A stretch of DNA of 64,000 bases from Microtetraspora glauca (GCA_000721275.1 JOFO01000013.1:62001-126000), one strand, 5' to 3'. Shown: positions 51,081 to 59,821, counted from the first letter of the stretch. Notes: generated by a model not told the origin, from the letters alone. Program-made: numbers and translations.

Positions 51081-52409
51081 TCACGACAGCGGCGGTGCGT
51101 CCAGTGCCGCCGCCACGCGGGCCGCGACCGTCTCCGCGTAGAGCGCGTCCTGCTGGTCGAAGCCGCCGCGCGCCGCCGTCCGCAGGAAGGTCAGGACGCC
51201 GACGGTACGGCCCCGGGACCGCAGCGCCGCGCACAGCGCGTGCGCCGCGTCCGCCGGCCAGTGCCGCTCCGCCGCCCACCCGGCCGCGTCCCGGCCCGCG
51301 CTCACCCGCACCGACCCCGCGCGGTCCCACGCCTGGAGCGCCGGGTGCTCCGGGCCGTACCGCTGCGGGAAACCGCCGCCGAGGCCGTCGCCGTCCGGGG
51401 CGCCCGCCGGGGACGCCACCGCGCGCGTGAGCCGCCGGTCGCCCGCCACCCGGTCCACCAGGCCGTGGTCCGCGAACCCCGCCAGCGCGAAGTCCAGCAG
51501 CACCGCCACCGCCTCCGCCGGGTCCGCGTACTCCGCCGCCGCCACGCCCGCCCGGTGCAGCTGGCTCCACCGGAACCGGGTCCGGTCCGCCTCCCGCGCC
51601 GCCAGCCGCTCCCGCGTCACGTCCTGGAAGAGCCACGCCACCCCCAGCGGCACCGGCTCCTCCGTCATCGGCGACGCCAGCCGCACGAACCCGCTCCGCA
51701 GGCACCGCCGCCGCTCCCCCGCGCCCGGGGCCGCCGCCGCGAGCGTCACCCACAGGTCCGCCGGCGCCGGCGGCCCGCCCTCCGCGAGGACGTGCTGAAG
51801 CGCGCCCTCCAGCTCCTCCACTCCCCCGGCGACGACGTCGCCCAGCGGGCGTCCGAGCAGCGTCGTGCGGCCGGTGCCGATCGCCCGGGCCGCGTAGCCG
51901 TTGACGACCGCCGGGCGCAGGTCGGCGTCGATCAGCACGACGCCCCAGGGCGCGTCGTCGAACAGCGCCTCGCTCAGCGCGATCGACCGCTCCAGGTCGA
52001 TCTGCACGTGCACCTCGCTGAACGCGCAGTACACCCCCGCCGGCCGCCCGTCGGCGTCCCGCACCCCCGCCGACTGGCTGCGCACCAGCACCCGGCCGCC
52101 GTCCTTGCGGAGCAGCGCCAGCTCGTGCACCTGCCGGCCCGGCGTCCGCATGGCGCCCATCACCCGGGCCAGCGTCTCCTCCGCGTCCGCGCTGCGCGCC
52201 GCCCAGCCGTCGAAACCGCGCCGCCCGACGGCCTCCGCCGCCGGCCAGCCGAGAATCCGCTCGGCCTCGCGGTTCCAGTGCGTCACCGTCCCGCCCGCGT
52301 CCAGCGCGCACAGCGCCGCGTCCATCCCGTCGAGCAGCGCGGCCAGCAGATCGCCGCCCGCCCCCGGCACGGAAGCGGTGTCCCGCGCGGACCCCGTGAA
52401 GGCACTCAC
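51081..52409 (-). CDS. PAS-PAS-GAF protein lacking an output domain
   Basis: 442 residues. PAS 1 is at ~20-130 (LLDGMDAALCALDAGGTVTHWNREAERILGW), PAS 2 at ~140-260 (ALFDDAPWGVVLIDADLRPAVVN), and a GAF-like domain at ~290-435 (GVLTFLRTAARGGF). No kinase, phosphatase, cyclase or DNA-binding domain is present. Such proteins often belong to PAS/GAF-PP2C systems, so an output part may have been lost or sit elsewhere. The GTG at 52409 follows GGGGGAG. The response regulator upstream on the same strand is 109 bp away. Confidence 0.78.
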   Translation of the reverse strand: MSAFTGSARDTASVPGAGGDLLAALLDGMDAALCALDAGGTVTHWNREAERILGWPAAEAVGRRGFDGWAARSADAEETLARVMGAMRTPGRQVHELALLRKDGGRVLVRSQSAGVRDADGRPAGVYCAFSEVHVQIDLERSIALSEALFDDAPWGVVLIDADLRPAVVNGYAARAIGTGRTTLLGRPLGDVVAGGVEELEGALQHVLAEGGPPAPADLWVTLAAAAPGAGERRRCLRSGFVRLASPMTEEPVPLGVAWLFQDVTRERLAAREADRTRFRWSQLHRAGVAAAEYADPAEAVAVLLDFALAGFADHGLVDRVAGDRRLTRAVASPAGAPDGDGLGGGFPQRYGPEHPALQAWDRAGSVRVSAGRDAAGWAAERHWPADAAHALCAALRSRGRTVGVLTFLRTAARGGFDQQDALYAETVAARVAAALDAPPLS

Positions 52410-52518
52410 CTGGAACTCCCCCCGGTAACCCCCCTGACGCAGGCCATTCAACTGGAACGTGACCCAGAACACACCGGGTTCGGCGAAACGGATCGTGCCG
52501 GCGGCGAGGACGGCGGGA

Positions 52519-53181
52519 TCACGTCGGCGAGACGAAGCCCGACTCGTACGCGGCGATGACCGCCTGCGTGCGGTCGCGGGCGCCCAGCTTGGCGAGGAGC
52601 GCGCTCACGTGGGACTTGACCGTCTCCGTGCCGACGACCAGCCGGGCCGCGATCTCCGCGTTCGACAGACCCCGCGCCATCAGCCGGAGGACGTCCTCCT
52701 CCCGGTCCGTCAGCCGCGCCCGCCGCAGCGCCTCACGGGCCTCGTTGTCGGGGCGGTCCTGGGCGTACGACGCCGCCATGTCGCGTACGGCCGCCGGGAA
52801 GAGCAGCGAGTCACCCTCCGCGACCAGCCGCACCGCGTGGACGATCTCGGCGGGCCGGGCGCGCTTCAGCAGGAAGCCGTCGGCGCCCGCGCGGAGGGCG
52901 CCGTACACGTACTCGTCGTTCTCGAACGTCGTCACCACGAGGATCTTCGGCGGGGATTCGACCGTACGGAGGACGGCCCGGGTCGCCTCGATGCCGTCCA
53001 TCAGCGGCATCCGGACGTCCATGGCCACGACGTCCGGGCGCAGGCTCCGCACCAGCGGGATGACGGCGGCGCCGTCCGCCGCCTCGCCCACCACCTCGAT
53101 GTCGGGCTGGGCCTCCAGGACGGCCCGCAGGCCCGCCCGCACGAGGGGTTCGTCGTCCACGAGAAGGACCTTGATCGTCAT
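52519..53181 (-). CDS. NarL/LuxR-type response regulator
   Basis: 220 residues. The receiver domain has the acidic pair in LLVDDEP, the phosphoacceptor Asp at D55 (VAMDVRMP) and the conserved Lys in FLLKRA. A linker leads to the LuxR-type helix-turn-helix at ~150-205 (LTDREEDVLRLMARGLSNAEIAARL). It is the cognate partner of the histidine kinase encoded upstream, with which it forms a two-gene unit. The likely target is the divergent ABC exporter. Confidence 0.92.
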   Translation of the reverse strand: MTIKVLLVDDEPLVRAGLRAVLEAQPDIEVVGEAADGAAVIPLVRSLRPDVVAMDVRMPLMDGIEATRAVLRTVESPPKILVVTTFENDEYVYGALRAGADGFLLKRARPAEIVHAVRLVAEGDSLLFPAAVRDMAASYAQDRPDNEAREALRRARLTDREEDVLRLMARGLSNAEIAARLVVGTETVKSHVSALLAKLGARDRTQAVIAAYESGFVSPT

Positions 53182-53221
53182 CCGGTCAGCCTAGGCGCAG
53201 CGGTGGCGGGGCGGGGCGGGT

Positions 53222-53301
53222 CGGTGCGGCGGTCACGGGCGGGGGGGCCGGTGCGGCGGTCGCGGGCGGGGGCGGGCCGGTGCGGCGGTCGCGGGCGGGG
53301 G
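53222..53301. repeat. Three ~27-29-bp GC repeats between kinase and regulator genes
   Basis: The unit CGGTGCGGCGGTCGCGGGCG begins at 53222, 53249 and 53278 and fills most of the 120-bp gap. It holds the regulator's upstream region. Confidence 0.75.
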
Positions 53302-54534
53302 TCAGCGCAGGGGCAGGGTCACCGTGACCCGCCATTCGCCGTCCTTCGCGCCCGCCTTCGCCTCGCCGCCCAGCAGCGCGGCCCGTTCGCGGATGCCGCG
53401 CAGGCCGCTGCCGGAGCCGGGGACGGCCGGCGGGCGGCCGTCCGGCAGCGGGTTCGCGACCCGCAGCCGCAGCCGGGACCGCTCCGCCGCCACCCGCACC
53501 TCGACGGGCACCGGGCCCGCGTGCCGCAGCGCGTTCGTCAGCGCCTCCTGGAGCATCCGGTACGCCTCCCGCGACACCGGTCCCGGCAGCTCCTCCACCG
53601 GGCCGGTGATCTCGGCCGACACCCGCGCGCCCGAGGAGCGGGCCGAGTCCAGCAGCCGGACGGCCTCGTCCAGGCCGGGGCTCGCGCCGCGCGGCCGGCC
53701 CGTCTCGCGGAGCAGGAGCAGCACCCGCTCCAGGTCCTCCAGGGCCGCCCGCCCGGCCTCCTCGATCGTGGCGAGCGCCCGGTCGGTGAAGTCCGGGTCG
53801 TTCGCCGCCCGCGCGGCGCCCGCCTGGACCACCGCGAGGGTGAGGGCGTGCCCCAGGGAGTCGTGGAGCTCGCGGGCGATCCGGTTGCGCTCCAGGAGCC
53901 GTTCCGTCTGCTCCTCCAGGGCCGTCATGCGCTCCTTCACCGACGGGCCGAGGAGCCGGCGCGCGACCCGCGCGGCCAGCCGGCCGCCGCCGACCACCGC
54001 CGCGAGCAGGGCGAGGACCGGCAGCGGCGCGAGGACCGGCAGGCCCAGGTCCGGGGAGGGCGTCAGCGCGGCCAGCACCGGCTCCTCCACGGACACGCCC
54101 GACAGCACCAGCGCGCACTGGAGCAGCCAGATCGTCACGAGCCAGGAGGCCAGGCCCGCCTCCAGCCGGAACAGCAGCCACAGGGCCGTCCGTCCGCGGT
54201 CCGTCCACGACACCGACGGCGCCGCCGAGATGCCGGCGGCGGCGTCCGTCACGCGCCGCACGCGCGCGTGCTTGCCCGGGACGAGCATCAGGCGCGCCTG
54301 CAGGCCCTCGGCGCGGCGGGCCGACGGCACCAGCGCGACCGCCGCGACCAGCGGGGCCGGGAGGGCCGCCACGATCAGCCAGTCCACGATCCCGGGCGCG
54401 GACAGGCCGGGGTAGATGAGGCCGACGCCGAGCGGCACGACCGCGCCGATCAGCAGGTGCAGCCACCGGGTGTACGTGACCGCGCGGCCGAGCGGCCGGG
54501 CGAGCGTCGGGAGGAACTGCGGCTGTGCGGGCAT
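53302..54534 (-). CDS. Sensor histidine kinase (HisKA_3/NarX-DegS type)
   Basis: 410 residues. Membrane helices lie at ~22-40, ~52-70, ~118-145 and ~165-182. The dimerisation/phosphorylation box RNRIARELHDSLGHAL has the phospho-His at H224. The GHKL ATPase shows the N-box region EALTNALRHAG and the G-box GSGSGLRGIRERA near the end. Few residues face outside, so it probably senses the membrane itself or the adjacent transporter (intramembrane-sensing style). It is divergent from the ABC genes. Confidence 0.9.
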   Translation of the reverse strand: MPAQPQFLPTLARPLGRAVTYTRWLHLLIGAVVPLGVGLIYPGLSAPGIVDWLIVAALPAPLVAAVALVPSARRAEGLQARLMLVPGKHARVRRVTDAAAGISAAPSVSWTDRGRTALWLLFRLEAGLASWLVTIWLLQCALVLSGVSVEEPVLAALTPSPDLGLPVLAPLPVLALLAAVVGGGRLAARVARRLLGPSVKERMTALEEQTERLLERNRIARELHDSLGHALTLAVVQAGAARAANDPDFTDRALATIEEAGRAALEDLERVLLLLRETGRPRGASPGLDEAVRLLDSARSSGARVSAEITGPVEELPGPVSREAYRMLQEALTNALRHAGPVPVEVRVAAERSRLRLRVANPLPDGRPPAVPGSGSGLRGIRERAALLGGEAKAGAKDGEWRVTVTLPLR

Positions 54535-54641
54535 CTGTTGATCTTCTCAGGGGGTGGTCCGGCGGCGGCTCCCCCGCACGGGGGAGACGGTCCCCCCGGG
54601 CAGGGGATGGCCGGGGGCCGTCCGGACGCGAGTCTTGAGCC

Positions 54642-55580
54642 ATGACCAGCATCGAGATCACGAACCTCACCAAGGAGTACGGCGGCAGGACCACGACACG
54701 GGCCGTGGACGACCTCACGTTCCGCGTCGAACCGGGCCGCGTCACCGGGTTCCTGGGCCCGAACGGGGCCGGGAAGTCCACCACCATGCGGCTCGTCCTC
54801 GGTCTCGACCGCCCCACCTCCGGCACCGCCACCGTCGGCGGCCGGCCCTATCCGGCGCTCGGCGAGCCGCTGCGCACGGTCGGCGCCCTCCTCGACGCGC
54901 AGGCCGCGCACCCGTCCCGGACCGGGCGCGACCACCTCCGCTTCCTCGCCGCGGCGAACGGGCTGCCGGCCCGCCGGGTCGACGAGGTGCTGACCGAGAC
55001 GGGGCTGGAGCCGGCCGCCCGCCGCCGGATCCGCGGCTACTCGCTCGGCATGCGGCAGCGCCTCGGCATCGCCGCCGCGCTCCTCGGCGACCCGGAGGTG
55101 CTGATGCTGGACGAGCCGGCCAACGGCCTGGACCCGGAGGGCATCGTCTGGATCCGCGGGCTGCTGCGCCGGCTCGCCGCCGAGGGCCGCGCGGTGCTGG
55201 TCTCCAGCCACCTCATGAACGAGACGGCGACCTTCGCCGACCACCTGGTGGTCCTGGGCCGCGGCCGGCTCCTCGCGGACGTGCCGCTGCGGGACTTCAT
55301 CGACGCCCACAGCCACGCGCGGGTGCGGGTGCGGACCGGGGACCCGCAGCGGCTGAGGACCGTGCTGGCCGGGCGGGGCTGGACCGTCGCGGACTCCGCC
55401 GACGAGGACGGCCGGTGGGTGGTGGAGGGCGCCTCCGCCGAGGAGATCGGCGCGGTCACCGCCCGCGAGGGCATCCCGGTCTTCGCACTCGCCGACGAGC
55501 GGGCGTCGCTGGAGCAGGCGTACCTCTCGCTCACCTCCGACGCCGCCCAGTTCACCGCCCGCACTCCCCAGGAGGTCTGA
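54642..55580 (+). CDS. ABC transporter ATP-binding protein, exporter type
   Basis: 312 residues. Walker A GPNGAGKST is near 38, then the signature YSLGMRQRLGIA, Walker B VLMLDEPANGLDP and SSHLMNETATFADH. The C-terminal ~90 residues are the DrrA/BcrA-like regulatory extension. It resembles drug- or bacteriocin-resistance ATPases. It is divergent from the two-component genes by 107 bp, a common detoxification module. The permease gene follows after 2 bp. Confidence 0.92.
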   Translation: MTSIEITNLTKEYGGRTTTRAVDDLTFRVEPGRVTGFLGPNGAGKSTTMRLVLGLDRPTSGTATVGGRPYPALGEPLRTVGALLDAQAAHPSRTGRDHLRFLAAANGLPARRVDEVLTETGLEPAARRRIRGYSLGMRQRLGIAAALLGDPEVLMLDEPANGLDPEGIVWIRGLLRRLAAEGRAVLVSSHLMNETATFADHLVVLGRGRLLADVPLRDFIDAHSHARVRVRTGDPQRLRTVLAGRGWTVADSADEDGRWVVEGASAEEIGAVTAREGIPVFALADERASLEQAYLSLTSDAAQFTARTPQEV

Positions 55581-55582
55581 CC

Positions 55583-56386
55583 GTGCCCGCCACGCCCACC
55601 GGCACCGCCACCGCCACCACCGGCACCGCCAAGCCCAACGCCACCGCCGCCGTCACCGTGCCCGCCGTGCTCCGCTCCGAGTGGATCAAGATCCGGTCGG
55701 TCCGGTCGAGCTTCGGCTCGCTCGTCGCCGTCCTCGCGGTCGGCCTCGCCATGAACCTGCTGCTGTACGTGAGCGTGGGCGGGCCCGAGCCGGACGGCAA
55801 GGGCGACCCGGTGTTCCGGGCCCTGTTCCACACCAACTTCGCGCAGATCGCGGCCATCGCCTTCGGCGCGACCGCCGTCTCCTCCGAGTACCTGAACGGC
55901 GCCCTGCGGAACTCGCTGGCCGCCGTGCCGCGCCGGGGCCTGCTGTACGCGGCGAAGGCGGCGGTCGTCGGCGGCGCCGCGCTCGCCGTGGGGCTGGTGA
56001 CGTCGTTCGCCGCGTTCTTCGCGGGCCAGGCGTTCGCCGGCGAGCACGCGATCGGCATCGGCGCGCCGGGCGCCCTGCGCGGCTGCTTCGGCGCCGGCCT
56101 CTACCTCGCCCTCATGGCCCTGCTCGCCTTCGGCCTCACGTTCCTGCTCCGCAGCGCCGTCGGCTCGCTGAGCATCCTGGTCCCGGCCCTGCTGATGCTG
56201 CCGTTCGTCCTCGGCGACATCGCGTCCGGCGCCGCCCAGTACCTGCCCGACCAGGCCGGCACCCGTGTCCTCTACCAGACGCCGACCGGCGACCTGACCG
56301 CCTGGACGGGCCTCGGCGTGACCGCCCTCTGGGCCGCCGCGGCCCTGCTGGCGGGCTGGTGGGCGCTGCGCCGCAGGGACGCGTGA
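55583..56386 (+). CDS. ABC-2 type transporter permease
   Basis: 267 residues. A Thr/Ala-rich start (~28 residues), then six membrane segments at roughly 47-65, 88-105, 130-150, 165-185, 193-210 and 238-258. LRSEWIKIRSVRSSFGSL is the typical cytosolic lead-in of ABC-2 permeases. The GTG at 55583 uses an AGGAGG site inside the end of the ATPase gene. The pair probably expels a membrane-active compound. Confidence 0.87.
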   Translation: MPATPTGTATATTGTAKPNATAAVTVPAVLRSEWIKIRSVRSSFGSLVAVLAVGLAMNLLLYVSVGGPEPDGKGDPVFRALFHTNFAQIAAIAFGATAVSSEYLNGALRNSLAAVPRRGLLYAAKAAVVGGAALAVGLVTSFAAFFAGQAFAGEHAIGIGAPGALRGCFGAGLYLALMALLAFGLTFLLRSAVGSLSILVPALLMLPFVLGDIASGAAQYLPDQAGTRVLYQTPTGDLTAWTGLGVTALWAAAALLAGWWALRRRDA

Positions 56387-56457
56387 GGCCCCCGGGGACG
56401 GGCGCGCGTAAATCGCTTGTCGCGCTGCCGGGAGGTTCGTAGGGTGTGGGTACACGC

Positions 56458-56472
56458 GAAAGGAGGTGATCC
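56458..56472 (+). promoter_or_regulatory. Extended Shine-Dalgarno, perfect complement of the 16S rRNA 3' end
   Basis: GAAAGGAGGTGATCC matches 15 contiguous bases of the complement of the actinobacterial 16S 3' end (GGATCACCTCCTTTC). Normal sites in this window match 4-8 bases. The core GGAGG is 12 bases before an ATG at 56479. Confidence 0.75.
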
Positions 56473-56478
56473 GAAAAA

Positions 56479-56517
56479 ATGGTTTCTTTTCGGACTCGTG
56501 AGGTGACTGCGGGCTAG
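56479..56517 (+). CDS. Putative 12-codon peptide
   Basis: An ATG behind the extended ribosome site opens a 12-codon frame (MVSFRTREVTAG) ending in TAG. It enters the first stem of the RNA structure that follows. No similar peptide function is known to me; it could be a leader peptide, a ribosome-loading decoy, or incidental. Confidence 0.4.
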   Translation: MVSFRTREVTAG

Positions 56518-56652
56518 CGCCTGCCGTCGCACGAAGTGCACCTCGGCAGGCAAGCTGCCGAAACCCCAGCAGTCACCCGACCCGTGGGCCGCCGGTCAGT
56601 CCGGCCGGCTCCCGTCCGAACCTAGGCGGACGGGACCAAGGCCCACGGGTCG
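56503..56652 (+). ncRNA. Candidate structured RNA, two-domain
   Basis: Domain 1: GTGACTGC (56503-56510) closes with GCAGTCAC (56569-56576). Inside, GCCTGCCG (56519-56526) pairs with CGGCAGGC (56544-56551), but CTGCCG at 56555-56560 can pair with CGGCAG at 56544-56549 instead, giving two mutually exclusive folds. Domain 2: a 13-bp stem (56578-56590 with 56640-56652) encloses two hairpins, GCCGG/CCGGC (56591-56605) and TCCCGTCCG/CGGACGGGA (56610-56635), making a three-way junction. No plus-strand gene lies downstream, so it may be a free small RNA or the 3' part of the ABC operon transcript. Confidence 0.5.
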
Positions 56653-56699
56653 TCTGCGTTCCCGCGCCGTTTCCGCGCCGGGGCGACGCCCCCGCCCCG

Positions 56700-57356
56700 C
56701 TACGGGGCCAGGCGCTCCACGCTCCAGCCGCCGCCGGCGTCCCGCACGTAGCGGAGGCGGTCGTGCAGGCGGTTCTCGTGGCCCTGCCAGAACTCGACCG
56801 TGTCCGGCACGACCCGGAAGCCGCCCCAGTGCGGGGGCACCGGGACCTGCTCGGTCTCGGGATAGCGGGCGGCGAGTTCGTCGTAGCGCGCCAGGAGCGC
56901 GTCCCGGGAGGCGATCACCGAGGACTGCTCGCTCGCCCAGGCGCCCAGCTGGGAGCCGTGCGGGCGGGTGCGGAAGTAGGCGGCGGTCTCGTCGCGGCCG
57001 GTGCGGGCGGCGCGGCCGGTGACGATGACCTGGCGGGCCAGCGGGTGCCAGGGGAAGAGCAGTGACACGTACGGGTTGGCGGCGAGTTCGGTGCCCTTGC
57101 GGGAGCCGTAGTTGGTGAAGAAGACGAAGCCGGCGTCGTCGTAGTGCTTGAGCAGGACCGTGCGGGACGACGGGCGGCCGTCGGGGGTCGCGGTGGAGAC
57201 GACCATCGCGTTGGGCTCGTGGATCGCCGGACTGGCGGCGGTCTCCTTGAACCAGGCCCCGAACTGCTGGACCGGATCGGGCGCCAGATCGGCCGGGGTG
57301 AGTTCCTTGGTGCGGTACTGCTCGCGCATGTCGGCGGGGTCCAGGGCGTCGGTCAC
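56700..57356 (-). CDS. pdxH: Pyridoxamine/pyridoxine 5'-phosphate oxidase
   Basis: 218 residues. FMN enzyme oxidising pyridoxine or pyridoxamine phosphate to pyridoxal phosphate. Characteristic stretches are [41 protein letters not shown] (starting at ~50, FMN binding), then [10 protein letters not shown] and [17 protein letters not shown], and the C-terminal NRLHDRLRY. The GTG at 57356 begins the family's usual N-terminus ([10 protein letters not shown]). It converges on the RNA region and is divergent from citrate synthase. Confidence 0.95.
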   Translation of the reverse strand: MTDALDPADMREQYRTKELTPADLAPDPVQQFGAWFKETAASPAIHEPNAMVVSTATPDGRPSSRTVLLKHYDDAGFVFFTNYGSRKGTELAANPYVSLLFPWHPLARQVIVTGRAARTGRDETAAYFRTRPHGSQLGAWASEQSSVIASRDALLARYDELAARYPETEQVPVPPHWGGFRVVPDTVEFWQGHENRLHDRLRYVRDAGGGWSVERLAP

Positions 57357-57553
57357 GGGGCCATCCTGCCGCAGCACCCCAGTCTGCCCGCCAGGACGCG
57401 GCGCCAATCCTCCGTCGCCGGTTCGGCGCAGTGTGCCGGATGTCACGCTTCCCCGCATCATCGGAACCGTACAGACTCGACCGCTGGATGACTGTTCAGT
57501 CCCGCCAGCGACCGCCGTTAGGTTGATCGATCATCGATAGAGGGAGCCGCCTG

Positions 57554-58654
57554 ATGTCCGACTTCGTACCGGGCCTCGAAGGAGTCGTCGCGTTCGAGAC
57601 CGAGATCGCCGAACCCGACAAGGAAGGCGGCGCGCTGCGCTACCGCGGGGTCGACATCGAGGACCTCGTCGGCCACGTCTCCTTCGGCAACGTGTGGGGT
57701 CTGCTCGTCGACGGCGCCTTCAACCCCGGCCTGCCGGCCGCCGAACCCTTCCCGATCCCGGTCCACTCCGGTGACATCCGGGTCGACGTGCAGTCCGCGC
57801 TCGCGATGCTCGCCCCGGTGTGGGGTCTCAAACCGCTCCTCGACATCTCCGCCGAGCAGGCCCGCGACGACCTCGCCCGCGCCGCCGTCATGGCCCTCTC
57901 GTACGTCGCCCAGTCGGCGCGCGGCCAGGGCCTGCCGATGGTGCCGCAGCGCGAGATCGACAAGGCCGAGTCGGTCGTCGAGCGGTTCATGATCCGCTGG
58001 CGCGGCGAGCCCGACCCGAAGCACGTCAAGGCCGTCGACGCGTACTGGACCTCGGCCGCCGAGCACGGCATGAACGCCTCCACCTTCACCGCCCGCGTCA
58101 TCGCCTCCACCGGCGCCGACGTGGCCGCCTCCCTCTCCGGCGCCGTCGGCGCCATGTCCGGCCCGCTGCACGGCGGCGCGCCGTCCCGCGTCCTCGGCAT
58201 GATCGAGGAGATCGAGCGGACCGGCGACGCCACGGCGTACGTGAAGCAGGCCCTGGACAAGGGCGAGCGGCTGATGGGCTTCGGCCACCGCGTCTACCGC
58301 GCCGAGGACCCGCGCGCCCGCGTGCTGCGCCGGACGGCGAAGGAGCTGGACGCGCCGCGCTACGAGGTGGCCGCCGCGCTGGAGAAGGCGGCGCTGGAGG
58401 AGCTGCACAACCGCCGCCCGGACCGCGTCCTCGCGACGAACGTCGAGTTCTGGGCGGCGATCGTGCTGGACTTCGCCGAGGTCCCGGCGCACATGTTCAC
58501 GTCGATGTTCACGTGTGCCCGTACGGCCGGCTGGTCGGCGCACATCCTGGAGCAGAAGCGCACCGGCCGCCTGGTCCGCCCGTCGGCCCGCTACACGGGC
58601 CCCGGCCAGCGGGACCCGCGCGAGATCGAGGGCTACGCCGACATCGTCGGCTGA
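57554..58654 (+). CDS. Citrate synthase 2
   Basis: 366 residues. Condenses acetyl-CoA or a related acyl-CoA with oxaloacetate. Catalytic His are H206 (SGPLHGGAP) and H245 (GFGHRVYR). The position of the usual catalytic Asp in NVDFY-type motifs reads ATNVEFW, so a Glu (E298) stands there. I recall the same in the actinobacterial CitA branch, which might also act as a methylcitrate synthase. GGGAG precedes the ATG. A TTGATCGATCATCGAT palindromic stretch lies in the leader (57523-57538). The 3' end overlaps the oxygenase gene by 22 bp. Confidence 0.9.
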   Translation: MSDFVPGLEGVVAFETEIAEPDKEGGALRYRGVDIEDLVGHVSFGNVWGLLVDGAFNPGLPAAEPFPIPVHSGDIRVDVQSALAMLAPVWGLKPLLDISAEQARDDLARAAVMALSYVAQSARGQGLPMVPQREIDKAESVVERFMIRWRGEPDPKHVKAVDAYWTSAAEHGMNASTFTARVIASTGADVAASLSGAVGAMSGPLHGGAPSRVLGMIEEIERTGDATAYVKQALDKGERLMGFGHRVYRAEDPRARVLRRTAKELDAPRYEVAAALEKAALEELHNRRPDRVLATNVEFWAAIVLDFAEVPAHMFTSMFTCARTAGWSAHILEQKRTGRLVRPSARYTGPGQRDPREIEGYADIVG

Positions 58655-59700
58655 CCCTCCGGGTGCAGGAGGAGCTCCGCGTGGTGCCGCGCCGCGACCA
58701 GCGGATGGGCGCGGAGCTTCCCTTTCAGGGCGTTTTTCCCGTACTCGGCGAACAGCGGGTTCGCCGGGTCGGTCGTGACGCCGGGCGCCCGGTCCGCGTA
58801 CGGGAAGTCGAGCGGGGCGATCCGAGCGTCGAGTCGCGGGTTGTAGAAGAACGGCACGGAGAACCGCTCGGTGGCGCCGGGCGGGGAGACCACCCGGTGG
58901 TTGGTGGCGATCAGGTAGCCGTTCGTCGCGACTTCGAGGAGTTCGCCGAGGTTGACGACGAAGGCGCCGGGCAGCGGCGGCACGTCGTGGAAGTTCCCGT
59001 CCTCGCGCTGCACCTGGAGGCCGCCGACCTGGTCCTGGAGCAGCAGGGTGAGGAAGCCGTAGTCCTTGTGGGCGCCGACGCCCTGGTCGTCGCCCTCGCC
59101 GCTGCTGCCGGGGTAGCGCACCAGCTTGAGCTGCGGGTGGGCGCGGGGGCCGAAGATGTCGTCGTAGAAGTCGGGGGCCGCGCCGATCGAGGCCAGCAGC
59201 TCGTGCAGCAGCTTCCCGGCGACGCCGCTGAGCCGGTCGATCCAGTGGAGGGCGGCCGTGCGCAGCTCGGGCAGGGCCTCGGGCCACTGGTTGGGGCCTT
59301 CCAGCCACCAGTAGGGGGGCTCCCAGGGGGCGGGGGCGCGGGCGGGCAGCTCGGCGCCGATGTCGAGCTGGTCGCGCCAGTCGCGGGCGCCCTGGGTGCG
59401 TTCGTCGCCGACCCGGGTGTAGCCGCGGAAGTGCGGGGAGTTGAGGTTGTCGAGGGCGCGCCGGTCGGCTTCGGGGAGGGCGAAGAAGGCGCGCATGGCG
59501 TCGGTGAGGGCGCGGGTCTCGGCCTCGGTCACGCCGTGTCCGACGAGCTGGAAGAAGCCGACGTCGTGGGCGGCGGAGTGCAGCTGGGCGTGGAGCAGCC
59601 GGCGGGCGTGCGGGCCGCGGTCGGCGGCGGAGAGGTCGACGATGGGGAGCTGCGAGGCGTACGAGGTGGTGGGGGCGGCGAGGGGTGCGCTGAGGCTCAT
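58633..59700 (-). CDS. 2-oxoglutarate/Fe(II)-dependent oxygenase, isopenicillin-N-synthase family
   Basis: 355 residues. The N-terminal DIOX_N domain has LPIVDLSAAD and AAHDVGFFQLVGHGV. The 2OG-Fe(II) domain has the HxD of VGAHKDYGFLTLL, the distal His in IATNHRVVSP and the RxS of ERFSVPFFYN, which binds 2-oxoglutarate. It will hydroxylate or desaturate a small molecule; the substrate is unknown. The gene is preceded on its strand by a 24-codon leader peptide gene and GC-rich hairpins, suggesting attenuation control. Confidence 0.9.
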   Translation of the reverse strand: MSLSAPLAAPTTSYASQLPIVDLSAADRGPHARRLLHAQLHSAAHDVGFFQLVGHGVTEAETRALTDAMRAFFALPEADRRALDNLNSPHFRGYTRVGDERTQGARDWRDQLDIGAELPARAPAPWEPPYWWLEGPNQWPEALPELRTAALHWIDRLSGVAGKLLHELLASIGAAPDFYDDIFGPRAHPQLKLVRYPGSSGEGDDQGVGAHKDYGFLTLLLQDQVGGLQVQREDGNFHDVPPLPGAFVVNLGELLEVATNGYLIATNHRVVSPPGATERFSVPFFYNPRLDARIAPLDFPYADRAPGVTTDPANPLFAEYGKNALKGKLRAHPLVAARHHAELLLHPEGQPTMSA

Positions 59701-59731
59701 GGATGCGTCCGCGGGGTGTACGGGTCCCGGG

Positions 59732-59759
59732 GCGGCCGCCGGGGTGGGGCGGGGGCCGC
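59732..59759 (-). promoter_or_regulatory. Leader hairpin upstream of the oxygenase start
   Basis: GCGGCC (59732-59737) pairs with GGCCGC (59754-59759), with a further GCC/GGC pair inside. It ends 32 bp upstream of the oxygenase ATG and lies between leader peptide and gene, where an attenuator would be expected. Confidence 0.35.
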
Positions 59760-59821
59760 GGGTGCCGGTCGACAGGGGTCGGTGAGGGGACCCTGCGGGG
59801 CGGCTGGTGGTGCCCCTCGGG

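Noticed and set aside
57516..57538. Possible iron box (TTAGGTT followed by GATCGATCATCGAT) upstream of citrate synthase
   Set aside because: Only the left half resembles the DmdR consensus. The right half does not give the required inverted AACCTAA.
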